A DNA stretch of 7,820 nt from Planctomycetota bacterium (GTDB lineage: Bacteria; Planctomycetota; Phycisphaerae; WQYP01): contig JAKATV010000196.1 in assembly GCA_021818565.1 (NCBI GenBank), positions 1-7,820 on the forward strand. The letters run 5' to 3'. Of this stretch, positions 1-6,162 are shown piece by piece. The position numbers were made by a program, and so were the translations under genes. The notes beneath the pieces are model-generated. The model was not told where the DNA came from. It saw only the letters and a program-made list of their open reading frames with translations, and searched no databases. Numbering within the stretch: position 1 is the stretch's first letter; each line of letters begins with the position of its first letter.

Positions 1-62
1 ATCTTTATTCGTAAATATAAATATAATGAAAATAATAGATTTTTATCGGACGTTCACGCGTC
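1..62. other. AT-rich intergenic stretch at the left edge
   Basis: This stretch is far richer in A+T than the rest of the window. It contains a tandem AAATAT pair (13-24) overlapping a TATAAT hexamer (22-27, plus strand). No -35 element can be judged because the window starts just upstream. I see no open reading frame of substance. It could hold a promoter for a gene outside the window or simply be a spacer beyond the doxX-family gene. Confidence 0.35.
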
Positions 63-68
63 AAATAG

Positions 69-92
69 AAAAAATCGGGAATGGTTGCCATT
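69..92 (-). terminator. weak candidate terminator downstream of the doxX-family gene
   Basis: Read on the minus strand, a 5-bp stem (AATGG/CCATT, 92-88 and 84-80) with a CAA loop is followed five bases later by six T residues (74-69). This lies 22 bases beyond the doxX stop codon, where the leftward unit would be expected to end. The stem is short and the T tract is not directly attached, so an intrinsic terminator is only a possibility. Confidence 0.25.
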
Positions 93-113
93 GCAGGCTA
101 TGTGAGCGAACAA

Positions 114-560
114 TTAAGCATTGCCGGGCCGGATGCCGCGGAATAATGCTCCCAGAGTAAAGCGTCCCGGTCCCATAAGAAACATCGCCACAACAATCAC
201 CAGCAGGCACAAAGGATATTCGCATCCGTTATTCATTACATTGAAGCCGTGGCCATGGGTAACCCAGGTTGCCACCATCATGTTAATCGCCAATGGAATA
301 GCGATAATGCGCAACCCCGTGCCGACCAGAAAAATCAGGCCGCCGAAAAATTCAGCACAGGCACTGAGAATGGCACTGACCCAGGGCATGGGCATGCCCA
401 TGGAAACGATATAGCTATGCCAGCCCTTCAGCCCCGGTCCGCCAAAGGCACCAAAGAGCTTTTGCGAACCATGATACAAAAAAATGGTAGCGATGATCAG
501 CCTGATAAGCAGCAGCGCGACATCTTGTGCCGGTGTGGTGGATCGATTGGAATTAGCCAT
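114..560 (-). CDS. DoxX family integral membrane protein
   Basis: This is a 148-residue protein with about four hydrophobic helices (roughly residues 13-30, 60-79, 81-99 and 113-131), the size and topology usual for the DoxX family. Family hallmarks are the first-helix segment ending FLYHGSQKLFG (27-37), the Glu-Phe-Phe-Gly-Gly stretch in helix 2 (E70 onward), and the HGHGF segment followed by an E-x-P-L motif before helix 4. DoxX-family proteins sit in the inner membrane; some are tied to thiosulfate:quinone oxidation or redox stress, but for most no reaction is known, and nothing here settles a substrate. The ATG at 560 has an AGGAG Shine-Dalgarno (570-566) five bases upstream. It is the last gene of the leftward pdxJ-dapA set, separated from dapA by 103 bases that contain a perfect 16-bp palindrome, so it may have its own control. 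Confidence 0.88.
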   Translation of the reverse strand: MANSNRSTTPAQDVALLLIRLIIATIFLYHGSQKLFGAFGGPGLKGWHSYIVSMGMPMPWVSAILSACAEFFGGLIFLVGTGLRIIAIPLAINMMVATWVTHGHGFNVMNNGCEYPLCLLVIVVAMFLMGPGRFTLGALFRGIRPGNA

Positions 561-582
561 AAAGTCTCCTGATAAGCCAATG

Positions 583-598
583 AAAATCCATGGATTTT
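583..598. repeat. perfect 16-bp palindrome upstream of the doxX-family gene
   Basis: AAAATCCATGGATTTT is identical to its own reverse complement across all 16 bases. It lies in the dapA-doxX gap, its near edge 22 bases upstream of the doxX ATG. On the minus strand a TAAAAT hexamer (599-594) overlaps its first half, but I find no good -35 element at 16-18 bases spacing. It could be a dimeric regulator's operator, or a weak AT-rich hairpin (6-bp stem, CATG loop) attenuating read-through from dapA. The palindrome is directly visible; the function is inferred. Confidence 0.5.
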
Positions 599-663
599 AA
601 CGATAGGGCCTTTCCGATATTGCCTTTCGTCAGTGCCGCGATTGCCATCGGGGTACATTAATA

Positions 664-1533
664 TTATAGCAACCCCGCCCCTTTAAGTGCTTTGGTCAGC
701 ACGTCGCGGTTGGCATCGGCCATTTCGCACAACGGTAGCCGCATTTCGCCCGTATCGCGACCCAATAAGGCCATCGCGGTTTTTACGGGAATTGGATTGG
801 TTTCAATAAACAGGGCTTTGCACAGCGCGAAAAGTTTGTGGTGAATACTGCGTGCTAATGCGAAATCATTGGCATTCACCGCATCCACCAGACTTCGCAC
901 CTGACCGGGCACGATATTGCTGGCCACACTGATTACACCTTTGGCACCCACCGCCATCATCGGTAATGTCATGGAATCATCCCCGGAAAGCACGGTCAGG
1001 CCTGCGGCGGCGGCTTCGGTGGTTAAGTCGATATTACCCGCCGCGTCTTTTACGGCGACAATATTTTTGAAATCTTTGATCAGGCGCTGCATCGTGCCGA
1101 CCGTCATGGTAATTCCCGTGCGGCCCGGAATGTTGTACAGCACAATGGGAATATTCGCCGCCTGGGCCACCGCCTGGAAATGGCGATATAGCCCTTCCTG
1201 TGTGGGTTTGTTGTAATAGGGATTGACCATCAGGGCGGCGTCGGCACCGGCGGATTTGGCAAATTGCGTCAATTCAATGGCCTCATCGGTGCTGTTGGAA
1301 CCGGTGCCGGCCAGCACCTTCAGGCCTGTGCCGCGCGCCGCTTTGACGGCAACCTCAATAACCTGCTTGTGCTCGGAATGTGACAGCGTGGGCGATTCTC
1401 CCGTAGTACCCACCGGGATAATGCCCTGCAATTTGTGTTGGGCTTGAAAGCTGATCTGTTTTTCATACGCAACAACATCAAAGGTGTTGTTGCGAAAGGG
1501 GGTGATCAATGCGGTAAATGTGCCATGAAACAT
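664..1533 (-). CDS. dapA: 4-hydroxy-tetrahydrodipicolinate synthase (DapA)
   Basis: DapA condenses pyruvate with aspartate semialdehyde, the first committed step of the diaminopimelate/lysine pathway in the cytoplasm. The 289-residue chain is a full-length TIM barrel of the DapA/NAL superfamily. Visible active-site elements are the GTTGES loop (42-47), the PYYN segment with Tyr106/Tyr107, Tyr133 and Arg138 in LYNIPGRTG, and the Schiff-base Lys162 in AVKDAAGN. Residues matching the E. coli lysine feedback site appear to be present (His52, His55, Asn80, Glu84, Tyr106), so lysine inhibition is plausible. The chain ends in GLL as in E. coli. The ATG at 1533 has GGAG (1545-1542) eight bases upstream. 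It follows pdxJ by 26 bases, which indicates co-transcription. Paralogues such as N-acetylneuraminate lyase are less likely given the conserved Tyr/Arg set. Confidence 0.96.
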   Translation of the reverse strand: MFHGTFTALITPFRNNTFDVVAYEKQISFQAQHKLQGIIPVGTTGESPTLSHSEHKQVIEVAVKAARGTGLKVLAGTGSNSTDEAIELTQFAKSAGADAALMVNPYYNKPTQEGLYRHFQAVAQAANIPIVLYNIPGRTGITMTVGTMQRLIKDFKNIVAVKDAAGNIDLTTEAAAAGLTVLSGDDSMTLPMMAVGAKGVISVASNIVPGQVRSLVDAVNANDFALARSIHHKLFALCKALFIETNPIPVKTAMALLGRDTGEMRLPLCEMADANRDVLTKALKGAGLL

Positions 1534-1559
1534 GTGTTAAACTCCATCTTAATTCAATT

Positions 1560-2282
1560 TCAGCCCATGCTGCTGATGGCGATTTTCATGCGGGCCACAG
1601 CTTCCCGCAGGCCGATGAATATGCCGCGGCTTACAATGGCGTGGCCGATGTGCAATTCACTTAGGTGCGGCAGGCGGGCGATCGCCTGCACATTGGTGTA
1701 ATTCAGTCCGTGCCCGGCGTTAAGCTGCATCCCGGAATTCAAAATTTCCTCGCCCGCGGCTCGCACGCGTTCAAGTTCTTTATCGCGTTGTGCGCCGGCG
1801 GCGGCCAGGGCATACGGGCCGGTGTGCAATTCACAAATGCCAAAGCCCGCTTGTTTCGCCGCATGGACCTGTCGCAAATCGGCATCAATAAACGCGCTGC
1901 ACATGATGCCCACGGCGCTAAGTTTTCCCACGGCAGCGGAAAGCGCCGGGGTATTGGCAGCGACATCCAAGCCGCCCTCCGTGGTTACTTCCGTCCGCTT
2001 TTCTGGTACCAGAGTCGCCATCGCCGGTTTAATGCGCAGGGCGATTGCCACAATTTCTTTCAGTGCCGCCATTTCCAGATTCAGCGGTACCTGAACCGTT
2101 TGCCGCAGCAGTTCCACATCCCGATCTTGAATGTGCCGCCGATCTTCCCGCAGGTGTACAGTAATTAAATCGGCTCCGCCCAATTCAGCTTCGACCGCCG
2201 CCCACACGGGGTCGGGCTCAGTTCCCAGCCGCGCCTGCCGCAGAGTTGCCACATGATCAATATTGACGCCAAGTTTGGCCAT
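1560..2282 (-). CDS. pdxJ: pyridoxine 5'-phosphate synthase (PdxJ)
   Basis: PdxJ closes the pyridine ring of vitamin B6 from 1-deoxy-D-xylulose 5-phosphate and 3-amino-2-oxopropyl phosphate, the last ring-forming step of the DXP-dependent PLP route. The 240-residue protein is the normal family length and starts with the typical KLGVNIDHVATLRQAR segment. Predicted catalytic residues are in place: His43 and Arg45 in HLREDRRH, Glu70 in NLE, and His191 in NAGHGLNY, each two positions below the E. coli His45/Glu72/His193 set. The C-terminal ELHIGHAIVSRG phosphate-binding region is intact. The ATG at 2282 has GGAA six bases upstream and GAGGAA slightly further. It heads the leftward set, with a sigma70-like promoter and a possible leader hairpin upstream. 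Having pdxJ next to dapA rather than acpS or recO is less usual, but each gene is clear on its own. Confidence 0.97.
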   Translation of the reverse strand: MAKLGVNIDHVATLRQARLGTEPDPVWAAVEAELGGADLITVHLREDRRHIQDRDVELLRQTVQVPLNLEMAALKEIVAIALRIKPAMATLVPEKRTEVTTEGGLDVAANTPALSAAVGKLSAVGIMCSAFIDADLRQVHAAKQAGFGICELHTGPYALAAAGAQRDKELERVRAAGEEILNSGMQLNAGHGLNYTNVQAIARLPHLSELHIGHAIVSRGIFIGLREAVARMKIAISSMG

Positions 2283-2304
2283 CGATTATTCCATTCCTCA
2301 TACC

Positions 2305-2332
2305 GGCCCGGCCGATCTACCCTTCGGCGGCC
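2305..2332 (-). promoter_or_regulatory. possible 5' leader hairpin of the pdxJ mRNA
   Basis: On the minus strand GCCGA (2328-2324) pairs with TCGGC (2315-2311) around an 8-base loop. After a 2-base bulge (2310-2309), the flanking GGCC (2332-2329) pairs with GGCC (2308-2305), giving about nine G/C-rich pairs. If transcription starts near 2335, as the predicted promoter implies, the hairpin would sit at the very 5' end of the message, just ahead of the ribosome binding site. It could stabilise the mRNA or affect translation. It does not match any riboswitch that I recognise. Confidence 0.35.
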
Positions 2333-2341
2333 AAGCCCATT

Positions 2342-2370
2342 ATTTTATCCGTTTGCCAGCCGCTTGGCAT
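2342..2370 (-). promoter_or_regulatory. candidate sigma70-type promoter for pdxJ-dapA
   Basis: On the minus strand ATGCCA (2370-2365, four of six matches to TTGACA) is followed after exactly 17 bases by TAAAAT (2347-2342, five of six matches to TATAAT). The predicted start is near 2335, giving a leader of roughly 50 bases. The -35 region overlaps an interrupted inverted repeat, TGCCA-N6-TGGCA (2354-2369), which could be a regulator site. The position in a divergent region supports a promoter here, but the host's consensus is unknown. Confidence 0.5.
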
Positions 2371-2378
2371 CTTAAAGA

Positions 2379-2408
2379 GTGATTTTTTTATTCAAAGGTG
2401 TCTATAAT
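2379..2408 (+). promoter_or_regulatory. candidate promoter for the ABC exporter gene
   Basis: A consensus TATAAT (2403-2408) lies 34 bases before the exporter ATG. The best -35 candidate is the poor GTGATT (2379-2384, three of six matches) at 18 bases spacing, preceding a run of seven T residues (2383-2389). The -10 element and its divergent position carry most of the weight. The start would fall near 2415, giving a leader of about 28 bases. Confidence 0.45.
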
Positions 2409-2442
2409 GCCCGGTAGATGGTTTCTATCAGGCGAAATATAG

Positions 2443-4446
2443 ATGAAGTCCAGCCGCACGCGATTTAAGGAATTCCGGCAAAAACTACGCCAGGGATTGT
2501 TAAAAGGGGATCGACTCGTAGATCCCGATGCGCCACGGGTTGATCCGCCGGCGTCGCATGGGGGGCGGCATTCCATGGGTGGCCCCACGGGCGAGAAGCA
2601 TACATTTAAATATTCCAAGCGGCATTTGCTGGGGCAATATCGGGTTATGCTGCGCGGATATTATGGTTCTGTTACGGCATTAATGGTTGTGGCGATTGTC
2701 AGTTCCGTCGTCGCGCTGACACCGCCGTATGTGTTGAAATTGGCCATTGATTATGTTTTTGTGCGTAAGCCCCTGCCGATTACCCGTCATTTACCGCCTG
2801 GCGGTTTGCGCCATTGGTTTTCCGATTCGCCATCGCACGGGCTGTTGGCGCTGGTGTTGGCGCTGATTGCCGCGGAAATTATCGGCGTAAGCATTTCCTG
2901 GATTCGCGTATTGGCCGCGCAGAAACTCAATTATCGCCTGGCGGCATCCCTGCGGCAGCGCCTGCATGAGCACCTGGCTCGCTTGCCATTAGCGCAATTG
3001 GCCGAGTATCGCACCGGTGGCATCATCAGCCGGGTGATGAGCGATACGGACCAGGTGGTTGGAGGCGTGCAGAATGCTATTGTCAATCCGGTGGGCGCGA
3101 TATTCCGGATGATCTGCATTCTCCTGATTCTCGTTGCCACCAACTGCACGCTATTTGCAGTTGCCGCAGCGTTGATTCCACCGGTGGTGGTGATTCACTT
3201 TTTAATATTTCGCCGCCTGCGCCCCATGTGGCGAAATATTCAGGATGACCGGGGCATTCTCTCATCGCGTGTGAGCGATTTATTTGCCGGCATCCGGGTG
3301 GTGCGGAGTTTTCGCCGTGAGCGCAGTGAACACAAGGAATTCGGGGCACGGCAATACTTACTGGTACGCAAGCAATACTTCACTTCTATTCTGGGTCGGC
3401 TGTTGGCCACGGGATGGTCGATATTCGTGCCCGCTATCGGCATTGTCATTATCTGGTATGGTGGCGAACTGGTGCTGCAAGGGAAGCTTAAAGTGGGCGA
3501 TCTGGTGATGTTTGAAACCTACAGCTTGATGCTGCTGGGACCAATTACGCAAATGATTGACTCCCTGCAAAATCTTCAGCAGAACCTGGGATCGCTGGAC
3601 CGGGTATGCGATGTGCTTAATCAATCGCCGGATATGCCGGATCGAGACAACGCCATCGCCGTGGCCCAGCCGCGGGGACATATTAAACTCTGTGATATTT
3701 CATTTGGTTATAAACCTGATCAAACGGTGATTGATCATATCACGTTGGATATCCCGGCGGGTTCAACCTTGGCGGTGGTGGGGCCGTCGGGCAGTGGAAA
3801 AACTACGCTGGTGAATTTAATAGCCAGATTTTACGATGTTGCCTCTGGAGCCATTCTCCTGGACGGTGTGGATATAAAGGATATTCGCCTGGCGGATTAT
3901 CGGCGGCAATTTGCTATGGTGTTGCAGGATGTGTATCTCTTTGACGGCACGATCATGGAAAACATCGGCTTTGGCCGGCGCAATGCCAATGAAGCGGACA
4001 TTATTGACGCCGCCAAAAAAGCCAATGCCCATGAATTTATCATGGCCATGGACAAGGGTTATCAGACCCCGGTGGGGGAGCGGGGAAATAAACTTTCCGG
4101 CGGCCAGAAACAACGCATCAGCATTGCCCGGGCCATTCTGGCTGATCCGCGTATTCTGGTGCTTGATGAGGCCACCAGTTCGCTTGACACGCAGTCGGAA
4201 AAACTCATCCAGCAATCACTCAATGATCTGATGCGCAACCGCACCACGATTGTCATTGCCCATCGCTTAAGCACGATTATGGATGCGGATTCCATTGCCG
4301 TGCTGGTGGAAGGTAAAATTGTCGAGCAGGGATCGCATGAACAACTGCTGGATAACCATGGCATATATCACATGATGTTTACGCAGCAGTTTGAACGCCA
4401 CCGCGATCCGGCGCTGGAGCGCATTGAATGGGAAAAGGTTCTCTAA
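2443..4446 (+). CDS. ABC-type exporter half-transporter (MsbA/ABCB-like), fused membrane and ATPase domains
   Basis: This 667-residue protein joins a type I ABC exporter membrane domain (about residues 68-390, six predicted helices near 75-97, 132-157, 212-232, 233-256, 323-345 and 354-372) to one ATP-binding domain (about 412-655). The ATPase motifs are complete: Walker A GPSGSGKT (447-454), Q-loop Gln495, signature LSGGQ (551-555), Walker B ILVLDE with catalytic Glu576, D-loop SLD, and switch His607. It should act as a homodimer exporting a lipid, lipopeptide or drug-like compound from the inner membrane; the substrate cannot be read from sequence. The first 65 residues form a basic, then Gly/Pro/His-rich, cytoplasmic extension not found in E. 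coli MsbA. The ATG at 2443 has AGGCGA (2430-2435) seven bases upstream; starting at Met45 (2575) would shorten the extension. The gene stands after a divergent promoter region, with no partner half-transporter beside it. Confidence 0.93.
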   Translation: MKSSRTRFKEFRQKLRQGLLKGDRLVDPDAPRVDPPASHGGRHSMGGPTGEKHTFKYSKRHLLGQYRVMLRGYYGSVTALMVVAIVSSVVALTPPYVLKLAIDYVFVRKPLPITRHLPPGGLRHWFSDSPSHGLLALVLALIAAEIIGVSISWIRVLAAQKLNYRLAASLRQRLHEHLARLPLAQLAEYRTGGIISRVMSDTDQVVGGVQNAIVNPVGAIFRMICILLILVATNCTLFAVAAALIPPVVVIHFLIFRRLRPMWRNIQDDRGILSSRVSDLFAGIRVVRSFRRERSEHKEFGARQYLLVRKQYFTSILGRLLATGWSIFVPAIGIVIIWYGGELVLQGKLKVGDLVMFETYSLMLLGPITQMIDSLQNLQQNLGSLDRVCDVLNQSPDMPDRDNAIAVAQPRGHIKLCDISFGYKPDQTVIDHITLDIPAGSTLAVVGPSGSGKTTLVNLIARFYDVASGAILLDGVDIKDIRLADYRRQFAMVLQDVYLFDGTIMENIGFGRRNANEADIIDAAKKANAHEFIMAMDKGYQTPVGERGNKLSGGQKQRISIARAILADPRILVLDEATSSLDTQSEKLIQQSLNDLMRNRTTIVIAHRLSTIMDADSIAVLVEGKIVEQGSHEQLLDNHGIYHMMFTQQFERHRDPALERIEWEKVL

Positions 4447-4449
4447 GTA

Positions 4450-4458
4450 TGTTATAAT
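4450..4458 (+). promoter_or_regulatory. candidate extended -10 promoter after the exporter gene
   Basis: TGTTATAAT combines a TGn extension with a perfect TATAAT hexamer, three bases after the exporter stop codon. No convincing -35 element is present at normal spacing; the nearest, TTGAAT (4424-4429), is 23 bases away, but extended -10 promoters can work without one. It would drive the small membrane gene starting at 4526, and perhaps queG, with a leader of roughly 60 bases. Confidence 0.4.
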
Positions 4459-4525
4459 GTGGGCAAGGGAAAATGTTGCGGCATGGACGCAGTATCAAGT
4501 CGTTGTTCGATCGGGAGATGCGGTA

Positions 4526-4843
4526 ATGGCTGGTTTTGCACTTTTGGCGGTGTCGCAGACATGGACGGCGGGATTTGTCGGCGGCGGTGTTGCGGTTCTG
4601 GTAGTCGTCTGGTTCGCCTTACGATATTGGATCGCCACCACGCATGATCCCGATATTAAAGATATCCATACTCCCACGATCGACCGACTCAATGAGGAGG
4701 CGTTGGAACACATGGACCTGGATCCGGAAGTTCAGGCGGCCTTGGCGGACAGCGAACCGGCACCCGATGACCTGCTTGATTTTGTACCCAAAGATAAAGA
4801 GCCGCCCGCCGGGCCTGAAAATCAACCGCCTAGGACCAGCTAG
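4526..4843 (+). CDS. small single-helix membrane protein of unknown function
   Basis: I do not recognise this 105-residue protein. It has one strong hydrophobic helix (about residues 14-35) ending in aromatic and basic residues (RYW), then a hydrophilic tail (36-105) rich in Asp, Glu and Pro that looks partly disordered, with a possible short helix around NEEALEHMDLDPEVQAAL. By the positive-inside rule the tail would be cytoplasmic, but the bias is slight. No Cys or catalytic motif is evident. The frame is open upstream to an ATG at 4391, but that would overlap the exporter gene by 56 bases. The ATG at 4526 has GGGAG (4513-4517) eight bases ahead and a normal membrane-protein start, so I prefer it. 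It is 20 bases before queG, which suggests co-transcription; a small membrane partner of the exporter is also possible, without direct evidence. Confidence 0.7.
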   Translation: MAGFALLAVSQTWTAGFVGGGVAVLVVVWFALRYWIATTHDPDIKDIHTPTIDRLNEEALEHMDLDPEVQAALADSEPAPDDLLDFVPKDKEPPAGPENQPPRTS

Positions 4844-4863
4844 CGCCCCTGAAGTTGGAAATA

Positions 4864-6033
4864 ATGACCGTATTGCCCGAAATGAATAGTAACGAACCGC
4901 TCGGCGGGCCTGATGAAGCCAACCGCGCGGATTTATCCGTGGTTGCCGGTTCTCGTGTTCGGGCGATTGAATCGCGGGAATTGGTCATCGCTATAAAACG
5001 CGCCGCCTGCGATATCGGCTTTGATTTAGTTGGAATAGCCGATATTCAGCCCTCACCGCATCACGATTATATTGCGGAGTTTTTTGCCCTTGGCCGCCAT
5101 GGCGCGATGGATTATCTCGCCCGCATGGCGCAAGCTAAAATCGATATTCGGTCGCACCTTCCCTGGGCGTCAAGCGCTGTGTGCGTGGCGATGAGTTATC
5201 ATCACAGCCCGGGAGACCCGCCGCCGCAGCTCCCCGATGGATCGGCCGTGGACACGCTGGGTGATTTATCGCGCGAGGTGATGGCTGGCCATGCTGATCG
5301 CCCTGAAAATCCCTTCACGGCGGTTCGGCGACCGGACGCAAAAATTGCTTCTTATACCGCCGGCCGGGACTATCACCGCATATTCACGGGTTTGCTGCAA
5401 AAGCTTGAACGGGCGGTTCGGGCGTTGATGAATTCAGATATTACAGCGCGTGCATATGTTGATACCGGGCCGTGCCTGGAAAGGGAATTGGCCGCCCGCG
5501 CCGGATTGGGATGGATCGGGAAAAACACGATGATGATTCACCCCCGGCACGGTTCATGGTTTCTGCTGGGGGAGCTTTTTCTGTCCGTAGCGCTGCCGGC
5601 TGACCCGCCGGTTCCGGATCGCTGCGGCACCTGCACCCGGTGCATTACCGCGTGTCCCACCGACGCCCTGACGCCTTATCGCATGGACGCCAGTAAATGT
5701 ATCAGTTATCTCACATTGGAAAATCGGGGGGATATCCCTGAGGAATTTCACGCCCCCATGCGCGATGCCGATTACATAATCGGCTGCGATATCTGCCAGA
5801 GCGTCTGTCCGTTTAATCGCCGTCCGCTGGCCGCCAGTCATCCTGATTTTCAGCCCCGCGCATTTTCCGGAACTGTTTCGCCGCAGACTGTTTTGCGCTG
5901 GACTAAGCATGATTGGGATCAAGCCACGCGCGGGCGAGCATTCCGTCGGGCCAAATTCAACATGTGGCAACGCAACGCCGCCATTCTGCTTGGAGCCTGT
6001 CCGAGTAATCAGGAGGTTGCCACAGGATTATAA
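4864..6033 (+). CDS. queG: epoxyqueuosine reductase (QueG)
   Basis: QueG reduces epoxyqueuosine to queuosine at the wobble base of GUN-anticodon tRNAs, the last step of queuosine synthesis, using cobalamin and two [4Fe-4S] clusters. The N-terminal cobalamin-binding domain (about residues 39-240) holds YVDTGPCLERELAARAG, whose Asp200 matches the proposed proton donor, and GWIGKN. The ferredoxin-like part has CxxCxxCxxxCP (Cys254, 257, 260, 264), Cys279 in KCISYLTLE, and CDICQSVCP (Cys308, 311, 315). A short HEAT-like C-terminus ends in RNAAILLG. The length of 389 is near that of E. coli QueG (379), but there is a roughly 38-residue N-terminal extension and a Pro/Asp-rich insertion (about 115-155). 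I chose ATG 4864; TTG 4855 and ATG 4882 are alternatives, and the ribosome site (GAAG at 4851-4854) is weak. No other queuosine gene is visible. Confidence 0.94.
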   Translation: MTVLPEMNSNEPLGGPDEANRADLSVVAGSRVRAIESRELVIAIKRAACDIGFDLVGIADIQPSPHHDYIAEFFALGRHGAMDYLARMAQAKIDIRSHLPWASSAVCVAMSYHHSPGDPPPQLPDGSAVDTLGDLSREVMAGHADRPENPFTAVRRPDAKIASYTAGRDYHRIFTGLLQKLERAVRALMNSDITARAYVDTGPCLERELAARAGLGWIGKNTMMIHPRHGSWFLLGELFLSVALPADPPVPDRCGTCTRCITACPTDALTPYRMDASKCISYLTLENRGDIPEEFHAPMRDADYIIGCDICQSVCPFNRRPLAASHPDFQPRAFSGTVSPQTVLRWTKHDWDQATRGRAFRRAKFNMWQRNAAILLGACPSNQEVATGL

Positions 6034-6040
6034 GTCATAG

Positions 6041-6069
6041 ATCACCGTGGTGATGGCCCACTGGGTGGG
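6041..6069. repeat. two adjacent inverted repeats between queG and phr
   Basis: ATCACC-GT-GGTGAT (6041-6054) is a 6-bp inverted repeat with a 2-base centre, eight bases after the queG stop codon. CCCAC-TGG-GTGGG (6057-6069) follows two bases later. In RNA they could form two small stems (5 bp each), but no T tract follows, so a standard intrinsic terminator is unlikely. As DNA the first has the shape of a regulator site just upstream of the phr promoter. Confidence 0.4.
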
Positions 6070-6089
6070 TGGAAGCGCTGGATATCGCG

Positions 6090-6120
6090 TTGGCACAATT
6101 GGTCGCGGGCCGCCTATAAT
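6090..6120 (+). promoter_or_regulatory. candidate sigma70-type promoter for phr
   Basis: TTGGCA (6090-6095, five of six matches to TTGACA) and a perfect TATAAT (6115-6120) are separated by 19 bases, slightly longer than the ideal 17. Transcription would start near 6127, about 36 bases before the preferred TTG start of phr. The 129-base gap after queG and this element suggest that phr is transcribed separately. Confidence 0.5.
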
Positions 6121-6162
6121 CGTCGCCGCTTTTGCGGTTTGGCTGGTGCTGGAGAATATTGC

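Noticed and set aside
1665..2168. Plus-strand frame of 167 residues opposite pdxJ.
   Set aside because: It is antisense to an intact PdxJ with all catalytic residues, and has no recognisable domain.
2354..2389. TGCCA-N6-TGGCA followed by seven T residues, resembling a plus-strand terminator.
   Set aside because: No rightward gene lies upstream to be terminated, the T run is 13 bases from the stem, and the segment fits better as a divergent promoter region.
4391..4525. Longer version of the small membrane protein starting at ATG 4391.
   Set aside because: It overlaps the exporter gene by 56 bases and adds a stretch with no ribosome site, whereas ATG 4526 has GGGAG at good spacing right before a membrane helix.
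4459..4647. Cys-rich frame of 62 residues starting at GTG 4459.
   Set aside because: It largely overlaps the better supported membrane gene in another frame, lacks a ribosome site, and looks like a shadow of that coding region.
6034..6114. Possible small RNA or tRNA in the queG-phr gap.
   Set aside because: No T-loop consensus or cloverleaf can be drawn, and the segment is better explained by inverted repeats and a promoter.
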